In this document: positions 23,585 through 34,112 of the stretch, piece by piece
Layout of the letters: each line of letters starts with the position of its first letter
Numbering within the stretch: the first letter of the stretch is position 1
Assembly (NCBI GenBank): GCA_028023455.1
Contig: JAQFVV010000320.1
Coordinates: forward strand, 682,001-746,000
Origin: Epiperipatus broadwayi
Lineage: Eukaryota; Onychophora; Udeonychophora; Euonychophora; Peripatidae
Direction: 5' to 3'
Length of the DNA stretch: 64,000 bases
The notes under the pieces: generated by a model
Seen by the model: the letters and a program-made list of their open reading frames with translations, nothing else
Told to the model about the DNA's origin: nothing
The model's database searches: none
Program-made: the position numbers and the translations under genes

Positions 23585-24640
23585 TTGCTTGACCTTAAGA
23601 TTGTTTCTATTGTTTTAAATTTTAAAAATAAAGGAATAGATTACCAGAGACTGAGTAGTTTTAAAAAATCAGAAAAGTACAGTTTACACAATTCGTGTTG
23701 CCAGGAAAATTCTTGTATTGAGATAATCAAGACATTCGATTCAATTAATTATACAAGTAATTGTTCATCAAAGTTTATTCATATTATGCAGTTTTTACAT
23801 GATGGGTTGAGAAACTACAGATATTTGAAATGAAAATTAGTGTTATTTAAACAAGAATGTATATCAGCTCCAAAGTTGTTGGTGATTTTTTATGACTTTT
23901 TTAGAATTGTTTATAGACAGTTTAATGAATCAGAGGTCAAGATAAAATACAGGTTTAATCAGTGAAACTTAATTTGAATTGATCAAAAGAAAAAATATGA
24001 ACTTCGTTTTTTACGGCTTCTGGATTTGCAATATGCTGATCATATGATCATTCTTGCAACATTTAAAGAGTTTGGTGTAGTAATTGAGTATCAAGTTTTT
24101 TATTAGCCAATGTGAAAGAAAAAACTTCAGTAACTTTTAGCTCTTAGTTATCTTGAAAATGCAAGCCAATTTAAATATTGATGTTAGTTTTTTAAGCAGA
24201 AAGGTGGACTTACATTTTAAAAAATATATACAGAATCCGTTATATTTTTACTGTTTTTAGCCAGTTAAAATGTATTTCGATCTCATTAAATAACTGATGC
24301 AATTAAATTAGTTGTTGTTTAATCTAATTTATTGCATAAAGTGAAATTTGAACCATTTGTCAAGATATTAAAAACAAGATTATAAAAGCTGTTAAACACA
24401 AGATCAATCATGTTAGAAAAACAAGATGGCAGTGTTAAAAACAATAAGAAAAATTTAGGTCTTTTAGAAAATTTTTATTTAAATATGTTTTGTAAAATTC
24501 TAAAAATAAGATGGCAAGATTATAATATCACTCTATATGTTCTCCAGCATGCTAGGTATAATATTTATGTAGACTCGATTATTGCAAAGTTATATTTCAG
24601 TTGGACTGAATATGTGATGAACATGATTTTCATGGTAAAG
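23585..24640 (+). mobile_element. LINE shard, plus strand (RT to C-terminus)
   Basis: On the plus strand the frame at 23585-23833 reads KTFDSIN and SKFIHIMQFLHDGLRNY, the RT block with FDxV and KFI--RQLHDGM. Near 24000 LRLLDLQYADHMIILA preserves the catalytic YADD region, with His replacing the second Asp. At 24410-24664 the C-terminal part is readable (LENFYLNMFCKILKIRWQD, YVLQHARYN, SWTEYVMNM), equivalent to RWAGHVxRM. The copy is 5'-truncated and interrupted by stops. It is the same general type as LINE-A. Confidence 0.75.
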
Positions 24641-24648
24641 ACAGTGTT

Positions 24649-25570
24649 GTGTATTCAACTATGAAGCTGAATGCCTACAAATAAAAAATATAGATTATAA
24701 GTTGAAATAAAAATCATTAAATAAAGATGAAAAATATATTTATTTACGTTATAATACATCACACATTATATACAATTTGACAAACCTAGTTCTCAATAAA
24801 TACTAATACTTTCCACTGTTAAAGACTAAACAATGTCTTAAGAACTATTCTCAGACCTGAGTAAACACTAAAAAAATGTGTCTAAACTCACAATCTGATT
24901 ACACAGTTCTCCTGAGAGCCTTATCAGGCATACAAAAAATAAGACCAGTGCGGTCAGTTTCAGTTCCCTATTCAGCCATTTATACCTATAGAGGCTCGGT
25001 CTCTGGAATGACATCCCTTGTAGCAGAAAAGTTTCTACAACTTTTCCATAAGCTTTTTCCTCAGCGTCCTTCTGATGTTCCAGCAACAGCAACTTCTCAC
25101 GAAGGATAAGAAAAAGCTACTGCTCTTTTCAGCATATCTTTTCGCAGTTTAATATTCAGTATTAATTATTATAAAAGGTAATAGCTCTTTACATGCAGTT
25201 AGCCCCCCTCCCCACCAGTAATGCATCTTTTCATAAATTATCATCAAGCTATAAATTGCGTTGGTGTACATTCCTTTCACCTGCAATTAGTCTTTCAGAT
25301 CTTGATTAACCAACTTTTCCTCTGTATTCTTTTGTTTAGTTAGTTTAAAATAGCTTAATTCTTTAATTAAACAATAATAACCTTTTCTATGCTTAAATTC
25401 ATTAAGTTTTGGCATTATTATTCATATTTCTTTTATCTATCAGCAATCTTTTTTCATTGCGTTTAAACATACAATATCTTTCTATATTTAAGTTTCTATT
25501 CTTTTCTATTTTTTCTGGAGTCACAAATCCTAGCTTTATAACTAAAACAAATTTACTCAAGCAATATTTT
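24649..25570. mobile_element. family A repeat, copy 2
   Basis: It matches 8018-9438 from TATTCAACTATGA to CCTAGCTTTATAACT but lacks the SINE, the expanded tandem part and the flanking 100-bp repeats. The two overlapping frames at 24868-25109 lie in its most balanced section and give no known protein. A short C-rich run sits at 25203-25216. Confidence 0.65.
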
Positions 25571-26139
25571 TTTTTAAATATAACAGATAGACAGCATTTA
25601 TGTCATAAAATTATCTCAAATATATTCCAAAAATGCATTATTGATTGTTTTTATTAGTAATATATGGCTGAGGTTAGTTTACAATGAATTGCTATAATTA
25701 GATAAAATAATGAAATTTTTAGATAGTAAAGTTTGCAACAAAAATTAGCAAATCAGCATTATAAAATATCAAATAGAATAACAGCATGTTCTGTATGTAG
25801 AAATATTTGTAAATAAATAGATTGATTTTTATAGTCATCACAAACTCATCTTTAGTGTGTTATATACTTTTTGTTTTTCCTTTTTTATTTTATTTTTGGA
25901 ATTGATATGACCATACTCATTTATATGTGATAGCTGTTGGTAATCTACATCTCCAATAAAATTATTAAAAATCCACATAAACTAAAAGTATAATAACGTA
26001 TAATTAGTTTATCTTGAATAAGCCAAAGTTTAAAAAATTACATAAAATAAAGTTAATATAAAAGGTTTATAGTATTGAAAAGTGGGCATTTACCTTAACA
26101 AAGAAAACAGTAAGATAGTAGTATATCATTTAATATAAT
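25571..26139. other. AT-rich DNA without a gene
   Basis: Nothing is supported here beyond A/T-rich sequence. Confidence 0.5.
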
Positions 26140-26950
26140 ATTTGAAATACAGGCATACTTCATATATCTGGAGTTTAATTGTAATTATAGGGGATTTCAT
26201 GCTGAACCAGCACTGTGAAGTTTACATTAAGATAGCAAATCTTTAAACTTTAATGGATATTTGCTATCTTGATATAAACCAGGCACTGATTATATCTATA
26301 TATGTTAGATAATGATCTGGTTCAACTGATGAATGCTGGTTCAGCATAAAATACAGATATTGGTGATCATTTATCTTTTTCAAATGTATGTGATCATGTG
26401 TATCGGTGTGTGAGATAGAGTGGATAGCTTTTGGGAGCTTGAAAGTCTGTGATCAAATGCCTTATAATTACAATTAAACTCCAGGTATAGGAAGTATGCC
26501 CATATTTCAAATATTACAGATTCAGCCTGTATCCTGCCCATCCCTCTTCAGTGTATTTAAATGGACAAGGTTCTATACAGTAGGGTTCAGAGTGATTTAA
26601 GGTCAACATGGGCATGGCAATAATATTGGCATCAGAATGGGATTTGGGTATTCCATCATCAGATTTTCAATGGTATGGATAGCTGAAGAGTTGGTGGAAG
26701 AAGAGGATTAGATTGCAGCCTATCTATTAAAGTTTGAAGATTTTCTATCTTAATATAAACTCAGCACCCATTATATATGTGTGTGGGGGAGATGATGATT
26801 TGGACTAACTGATGAGTGCTAGTTCAGCACAAATATATTGATCATTTATCCTTTTCACATGAGTGTGGTCATATGTATCAGTGGTGTGAGATAGAATGGA
26901 TAGCTGAAGAGGGGTTGAAAGTCTGTTCAATTCCCCTATAATTACATTTA
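26140..26950. mobile_element. F1 foldback cluster, copies b and c
   Basis: The first unit is framed by an inverted pair: ATACAGGCATACTTCATATA (left, about 26150) and its inverse ending near 26515. Inside are the F1 arms (ATTGGTGATCATTTATCTTT, GATAGAGTGGATAGC). A second half-unit follows from 26640 to 26945 with the middle word TTCCATCATCAGATTTTCAA and the end CCCCTATAATTACATT. The second lacks a full left arm. Confidence 0.7.
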
Positions 26951-27929
26951 ATATTATAAAATATGAATTGGACTTTTATACATAAAGTGAACTTTACAAA
27001 TTTAAGCTACAACAGAAAACTTTCCACAAAGCACTAATTTCCCAATTATTTATTTGAATTATGCATCTGATTAAAGCAATTCAAATAGGGGAATTAATTT
27101 TTAATGGATAACATTTTGATAATAAATCACATTTCAAAATCAAATTGATTGATATCAGTGCCAACACAGAAGCTTAGATATGTATAATGAAAATTTTGTA
27201 GATAATTAGCTAGTACATCTTGCTTCCAGTATTTCTCAGTAAATGATTATCTAGCTATTACTAGCTAGAAAGAAAATGTTAATCTTGGTGGATCTGAATA
27301 TCATACTAAGTGGAAAATCAAAAACATGATGGTAATATAATGTGACATTCTCTATGGGTTGGATAAATAGTATACTTTTATAGAATGTAATCTTATAATT
27401 TATCTCTACTTTTTAGTTTTTATTTTGGTAATAAATCATTCATTAAGGAATAGGTTAATATTGCAGATAATTATTTACTTTGATGTTTTTGTACTATAAA
27501 AATTCTAACCAAAAATAGTCACACAAGGGAATACTTCTTAATGAATACTGAATTAAAACTATGTTCACATTTTGTTTAAAACTCTTCTGTTAACTAAAAT
27601 GATTTAAAATAGATTATTGTTATTAATACAAATTTTGGATATTCATAAATATAGTGCTCTATTTTAGATACAGTAGTTGGGTATGAAAGAATAGCTAGTC
27701 TGTAACTATAATAGATCAATCAAAATATATGGAGTCAATTTTGAAGAAAATGATTGTATGATTAAAATAAAAGCAATAATATTCGATCAGAATTGTATGT
27801 GCTGGAAACAATTGCCTGAGTGAACTCTTCCAATTTACTTAATCTCTGATTATTTTGGTATTTGTAGTTTTCCAGTTTACCTTAAAATGTGATTGATTCT
27901 GTAAATATGTAATAAAATTAGAAGGTATT
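26951..27929. other. AT-rich DNA without a gene
   Basis: No gene or repeat partner is seen. Several copies of the word CTAGCTA cluster at 27205-27270. Confidence 0.45.
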
Positions 27930-28375
27930 TTGAACACCTCTCAGCTATTCACTCTATGTTTATAACTGATGCCCATGATCACATACATGTGAAAAAGATA
28001 AATGATCTCCAATATATATATTTCATGCTGAACTAGCATTCATCAGTTAGTCCAGATCATCAACTCCCACACATATATATAATCAGTGCTCAGTTTTATA
28101 TTAAGATAGCAATTCTTTATACTTTAATAGACAGTTTTCAATATTTTCCACTCTTCAATTCTCCAGCCATCCATATCATTGAAAATCTGGCAAAGGAATG
28201 CTCAAATCCCTTATTGATGCCAATCTTATTGTTATACCCATGTTGATTTTCTCAATCTGATGCCTCATGTATAAGACCTTAATATGCCCATTTAAATACG
28301 TAGAAGAGGGATGGGCAGAATACAGGTTTAATATGTAATATTTAAATATAAGTATATTGTCTATACTAAACTTAA
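27930..28375. mobile_element. F1 foldback element, copy d (one arm)
   Basis: This carries the left-arm side of F1 (GATAAATGATCTCCAATATA, TCATCAGTTAGTCCAGATCA) and the centre (ATATCATTGAAAATCTGGCA), then continues into a segment shared with 26520-26580 (AGAGGGATGGGCAGAATACA). The opposite arm is missing. Confidence 0.6.
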
Positions 28376-28384
28376 TTTAATTAA

Positions 28385-29150
28385 AAGGGATTTGAACTCA
28401 GACTTTGAAGCTTCTTACAGCTATCCACTCCATCTTATATAATTGATACACATGACTGTATACATGTGAAAAAGATAAATGATCTCCAATATACATATTT
28501 TATGCTGAAACAGCACTCATTAGTTAATCCAGATAATCATCTTCCACACATATATGTAATCAGTGCTCAGTTTTATATTAATATAGCAAATTTTTAAACT
28601 TTTATGGACAGGCTTCAATGTTTTCCACCCTCCAACTCTCCAGCCATCCATATCATTGAAAATCTGATGATGGAATGCTCAAAGCTCATATTGATTCCAA
28701 TCTTCTTGTCACACCCATATTAACTTTAAGTTAATCTGACACCTCATATATAAGATCTTAATAAGTCCATTGAAATACACAGAAGCCGCCTTAGATGTGA
28801 GGCATCAGATTGACAATAGGATTGGCATCAACAAGAACATCATCAGATTTTTAATAATATGGATGGCTGGAGAGTTGGAGGGTGGAAAAAATTGAAGCCT
28901 GTCCATTAAAATTTGAAAATATGCTATCTTAATATAAACCTGAGCATTGATTACATATGTGTGTGGGAGATGATGATCTGGACTAACTGATGAGTGATGG
29001 TTCAGCATGAAATAGGTATATTGGAGATCATTTATCTTTTTCACATGTATGTGGTCATGTGTATCAGTTATATAAGATGGAGTGGATAACTATAGGAAGC
29101 TTGAAAGTCTGAGTTCAAATACCTTATAATTACATTAAATTTAGTATAAA
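28385..29150. mobile_element. F1 foldback element, copy e (complete)
   Basis: The left arm starts AGGGATTTGAACTCAGACTT and returns inverted at the right end (AGTCTGAGTTCAAATACCTT), with arms of several hundred bases. The centre holds two inverted halves around GATGCCTCA-like words. The frame at 28805-29044 is the translated right arm. This is the longest intact member of F1 in the window. Confidence 0.75.
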
Positions 29151-29779
29151 CTATATATTTATATTTAAATATTAAAAATGCGATGAAAATTTTTCTTTAA
29201 AGATAAATACATTGACCATATCTAGAAGTTGCAAAAAAATTCATATTGTAATTTATTTAGTGCAAAATAGTAAAGAAAAAAAAAGTAGATAATAGTTGAT
29301 ATTTTGCTCCCATCTGTGGTTGCAGATAATGGATAGTGTATTTATATGTTCAAATTTCTGTACAAGCAATTTAATTTTGTAAAGAAGGACTTCATTTACT
29401 GCCACTTATATTGGACAGCTCCATATAAGATAATTTTAGCATCACTCAAATCAGTCATGTTTACAGCAAAACTATAATTTCCGACTGTGAGAAATAACAA
29501 AATTATAAACAATTCATATAGACTGTGTTGAAAAACTTGTAAATTTGTTGAATACATTCTGAATGATTATCAGGATCTGTCAAGACTGAATTGATGCCAC
29601 CAATAATAATAAAAATTGTCAACAACAGCCACTTTCAAATGATTATGGCTATTTCATCTCCAAGAAAAAATAAAAAAATATGTCATCAATAATAATAATA
29701 CTGGTGATACACTAGAGATAACTTCCTTATAATGACTAAACTAATTTATGAACCACAAATATTTTTATATATAGAACAT
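29151..29779. other. AT-rich spacer
   Basis: No gene is seen. Several ATAATAATAATA runs occur at 29600-29705. Confidence 0.45.
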
Positions 29780-29780
29780 G

Positions 29781-29969
29781 TTAGTTCATTATTCTGCTTA
29801 TTTGATATTTTGCACTCCTGTCTTTTAACTTCTGTAGTAAACTTTCCTTTCTAGAAATCAACACTTTGTCTAATTGCAGATATCTGTTATCTTCTATTCT
29901 GAACCACACCTTTTCACTAAAAATAATCAATATTGCACTTTTACAAATAAAATACTGTTTTTGTAACAT
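29781..29969 (-). pseudogene. C-terminal tail of LINE-B ORF2
   Basis: The open frame of 62 codons contains SEKVWFRIEDNRYLQLDKVL and LLQKLKDRSAK. Its place matches the W-x-x-x-A-x-D-R-x-x-W block at the end of EN-RT LINE proteins and the homologous end of LINE-A. It is a shard and not a gene. Confidence 0.55.
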
Positions 29970-30499
29970 TTATTTATTTAATAAATCCACTTCAACAGAG
30001 ATGTTGAATTTACATTGGTAGATTCTGCAGTATTACAAACAGTAAGCTGAATAATATATTAAATGGTTTTGTGACTTTGATGATGTATTTTTAGAATTTT
30101 ATGGAAATTTTTTAAATAAAAATTTTCTAATACCTTTATGATATGTTGATAGTGTTCGCAGTCTCACTTCCATGCAATATATTGGGTAAAATAATATTTC
30201 TATCTATAATTAATTCCCTGAAGAAATTATATCACAGTGATAAAATACATTGTCTTTTTCAAATAGGGGAAGAGAATGTTTTGTATTTTTGATCAACAAT
30301 TATGGTGATGATTTTTAATGATATAGCAATTCTATATATTTATTCAATCAAAAATCTTTAGCTTTCTGAAATTAAAGTACCTGTTTGTAATTTCAAAAAA
30401 TGGAAAAGGCTGAAAATTCTGATGACATACCTAGAGAAGTTTTAAAATATAATGGTGATCACTATTGCACTCAACATCTAAATCCATCTTTTTCACAGA

Positions 30500-30947
30500 G
30501 AACTCTTCATATAGTAGCACCATTCAATGCGAGCCAGAATAATTAATGGATGCAGAAAAGTTTGTGCATAAAATCCCTATCCAGTACCTATTCATACAAT
30601 ATCCCCAGACTAATTTCTAGCTTCTGGTTTTCATCAGCGAGGAGTCTTGTATCTGAGAGCACTGCACCTAGATCTTAGGATGTAATACAATCCTCCAGCA
30701 GCCACTTTTACTTTTTCAGCTAACTATAAAGCTTTGAATCCAAAAAAGGCTCTTCACCGATGAAAGTCACAAGCTAGAAACTAGTCTGGGAATATTGTAT
30801 TAGGCAGTAGATAGGGATTTTACACACAAACTTTATGACATCCATTGATTATTCTGTCTTGCACTGAGTGGTGCTACTATATGGAAAGTTTTGCCTCTAT
30901 GAAAAACAGCTTGTGTAAGCATAAAGAATGTTGATCAGGTGATGTTT
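30500..30947. mobile_element. F2 foldback element, copy d
   Basis: Left arm AATTAATGGATGCAGAAAAG near 30540 and inverted right arm near 30825-30850. The shared middle (CTAATTTCTAGCTTCTGG and CACAAGCTAGAAACTAGTCT) is complete, and the end reads ATCAGGTGATGTTT. It lies inside LINE-B. Confidence 0.75.
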
Positions 30948-31055
30948 GATGGTTTAATACCAATCCTGCCCAATAGGATTATGGAGACTGTGATTATTAA
31001 AGAAACAAAGATACCAAAAAGTATGGATGCTGAATTGAGTTCACATTTATACACC

Positions 31056-31404
31056 TATGCAAGCTAATGAGCTTAGCTTGAAAACATTATTGTATTTTCA
31101 TTTTGGATTCTAAAGTTTTATAGTTAGCTGAAAAAGTAAAAGGTGGCTACTGGATGCTTGCATTAGATCCTAAGAATTAGGTGCAGTGCTCTCAGATCCA
31201 AGGCTCCTCACCTATGAAAGCCATAAACTAGAAACTAGTCAGGAGATATTGGATGAGTAGGCATTAGATAGGGATTTTATGCACAAACCTTCCTGCATCC
31301 ATTGATTATTCTGGCTTACACTGAGTGGCACTACTGTATGAAGAGTTTTGCTTCTATGAAAAACAGCTTATGTAAGCAAAAAGAATGGTGATCATGTGAT
31401 ATTT
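31056..31404. mobile_element. F2 foldback element, copy e (right half)
   Basis: It begins in the central part (AAGCTAATGAGCTTAGCTTG) and runs to the right terminus ATCATGTGATATTTG. The left arm is absent. It lies 110 bp after copy d in the same direction, also inside LINE-B. Confidence 0.7.
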
Positions 31405-33310
31405 GTTTGTTTTTTTTCCTACTTAAAAAGCTATTAAGATTTTTAAATTGGATCACATTTTCAAGATGATAACCATTCATGCTAAAAATTAATTTTGCTT
31501 TAATTTTTTTCCCATCATTGTCTTAAAGGAATTAATATTAAATAGATTTTGTAGATCCTCTTTTCAATTGATAAAAATATCTCAATTATTAACATATTAT
31601 AAAATCAAAAGCCAATAGGATGAAGTTTTTAATTTGCTTTGAATTAATTCAAATAAAATTTTTTACTGGTATTACATTTTGATGCCTGATTTGTGAAAAT
31701 ATCTCTAAACAGTTCCAAAGATCACAGGCATAAAAATTAAAAGCAATGTACACATTCTTATTCATTACTAATTTTCATTTTAAATGCATATTTTCCACCT
31801 GTAATAATAACACCTCTCATTCTATTACACAGTATTGTGTAATGTGAATAAACTTTGGTGAAACTAACTACTTTTAATAACTCCTTGTACCTCTTCAATT
31901 AATTATCAAATTCCCTGACCAAATTAATAAAAGTTATATCTCTTTTTGTTTTTTTTTTAGCAATTTTTTTTTTTACTTTTGCCTGTTTTTAAAAATTCTA
32001 TATTGCTTCTAGCTTCTCAAAACCACATTAAATCCCATTATCACTAAATCTATTTCCAAAAAAATCATTGAAAGTATCTTTAGAATAGTGAATGACAATG
32101 ATATTCTTTGATAATTTCTGAAGACTTGCTCCATTTATTTTTAAAAATTAAAAGAATATAGTCATTTTTAAAATCAGATGGAACATGCTCATGAATCAAT
32201 ACATTCCTAAAAATTTTGAATATTCTTAAACATATCACAACTATTTTAAAATTTCTTCAGACATCTCATCTGGAGATATGACATATCCATTTTTAAGATT
32301 GCAGAAAGTTTTTGAACTTTCTAAGCTGGACATCTGTTCAAATATAAATAAATAATTATAGTGTTATATCATTAGAAATCACTACATCAATACTTGTATC
32401 TTTATTCAAAAAATGATCAAATATTTCCTCCTTTTTAAAATATCATTCAGCATACAAGAGAATGGCCATTTATTTGTAAAATTTGAAAGAAAATAATCAT
32501 TTTTAAGATCACATAGCATAACTTCATTAATCCATATTCAGTATTTTTGAAGATGTTTACATATCATTATTTTATTTTAAAACTTCTTCAGGTAGCTTGT
32601 CTGAACTTGAAATATTTCAACTTTTTAACTTCACTAAGCTGGATATCTTTGTTCAAACCTAAATAACTAGTTGGAATGGATATATTATTAAAAATTACCA
32701 TATCAATGCTTGTATTATTATTCAAAAGATAACCACATACTTTCTCTGGATAATTAAATACTTCTTCTTCCTATTTGAAATATCACATCATATAAGAAAA
32801 TGCCATCAATGGGTTTCATAAGATTATATTATTTTTCAAGTTCATATGTTATTTTCAGTACATTAAAAAAGATCTAAAGGGACTATTATCAGCAAATGTA
32901 TGTATTTTCTTTGTAGTTTTAAATTTCACTAATCAGGTGTCAAATTTCTGCCTTTATATGCCTGTATTGGTTATGAAGTTTCAAGTTCAATTTATTATTC
33001 TGACAAAATGAATTTTCACACCTTTATAAAGTATCAAATTTTTATAATAATAATTGTCAGAAAACCAGTCAAATAACTATTTGTAATAGTTAATCTATGT
33101 GTTGTGCAAAAAAATAATAGCAGTACATTTGAATTTACAATTTCAGTCCTATTATTTTAAATAATTTTTATCCAAAGTTTACTGTTTGCACCAAATTGTT
33201 AATTAAAGTCCCCAAAAAGAAAAAAAAAGTTGTTTTAATGATATTGATGTAATTATGCTACCCAGCAAAGAAAAAAAAAATTCTTTCTCTGAATTCTCTT
33301 AATCTAACTT

Positions 33311-33829
33311 CACACCTTATGCAATAATAACGTAAGTACAATTGGTAATTCCCAAAGTTTTTATTAGTTTCCTTTTGCACCTACTTAATTAATGCTTAGT
33401 TATTTACCTGCATTAAAATGTTAGTTCACATCTGTTAATAGTATATATAGTTCATTGATTGATTTTAGCATATCCTCAAACTATAAGTTTATTAAACCTT
33501 AAAACTGTATTTTGATCCATTGTATTAAGTCTGTGCAGCAAATTTATATTTGTCCAGAGACAATTAAAATGATTTATGTTGTATATTGTCTGGGCATAAT
33601 AATAATAATAAAATCAATAAATCTCTAACCATATTAATTTGTATTCAAATTAAATAAGACAATTAAAGAAAATATGTTACTATTCTAAATTTAATCCTAA
33701 TAGATTGTTTTCCCATGAATGGCTGTCAATTATATTATCATTTGTGTTCAAATAAGATATATACATAAATAAATTATATTGTCTCATTATTTTTAGCATT
33801 TGTCATTATTTGCAATCTATATCTTAGGA
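33311..33829. other. AT-rich spacer between LINE-B and copy f
   Basis: No gene is seen. Part of it may be the 3' continuation of the LINE-D sequence beyond the inserted F2 element, but no motif proves it. Confidence 0.4.
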
Positions 33830-34112
33830 TATGACTATATAAGCTGATGAGCTTGGATTGAAAATATTATAATGTTTTCCAATTTGGGTCTCATAGTTTT
33901 GTAGTTAAGTAGAGATAAAAGGTGGCTGCTGGAGGGTGGCATTAGATCCTAAGATCTGGGTGCAATGCTCTCAGATCCAAGGCTTCTTACTGACGAAGGT
34001 CACAAGCCAGAAAGAAGTCTGGGGATATTGGATGAGTAGGCACTAGATGGGGATTTTATGCACAAGCCTTTTGACATCCATTGATTACTCTGGCTTGCAC
34101 TGAGTGGCAATA
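33830..34112. mobile_element. F2 foldback element, copy f (right half)
   Basis: It is homologous to copy e (GGTGGCTGCTGGAGGGTGGC, AGTCTGGGGATATTGGATGA, ending GCACTGAGTGGCA). It abuts the RT shard of LINE-D directly at 34113, so it appears to have inserted into that LINE. Confidence 0.75.

Larger units (their letters stand above)
29780..33310 (-). mobile_element. LINE-B: decayed LINE interrupted by two F2 foldbacks
   Basis: On the minus strand LINE blocks occur in order. An endonuclease GDFN block is near 33205-33225 (LFGDFN). A pre-RT segment lies at 32590-32760 (LGLNKDIQLSEVKKLK). An RT stretch near 32000-32110 contains a CGFEK block, equivalent to CGFR. The C-terminal HGSET block is at 30114-30190. 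The tail at 29781-29969 (KVWFRIEDNRYLQLDKVLIS) aligns with the tail of LINE-A at 5110-5200. About 330 bp are duplicated in tandem (about 32110-32440 and 32470-32760). The insertions at 30500-30947 and 31056-31404 split the C-terminal part. It is inactive. Confidence 0.7.

Noticed and set aside
24868-25109. overlapping ORFs on opposite strands
   Set aside because: They sit in family A copy 2; the homologous part of copy 1 (8440-8690) does not keep either frame open.
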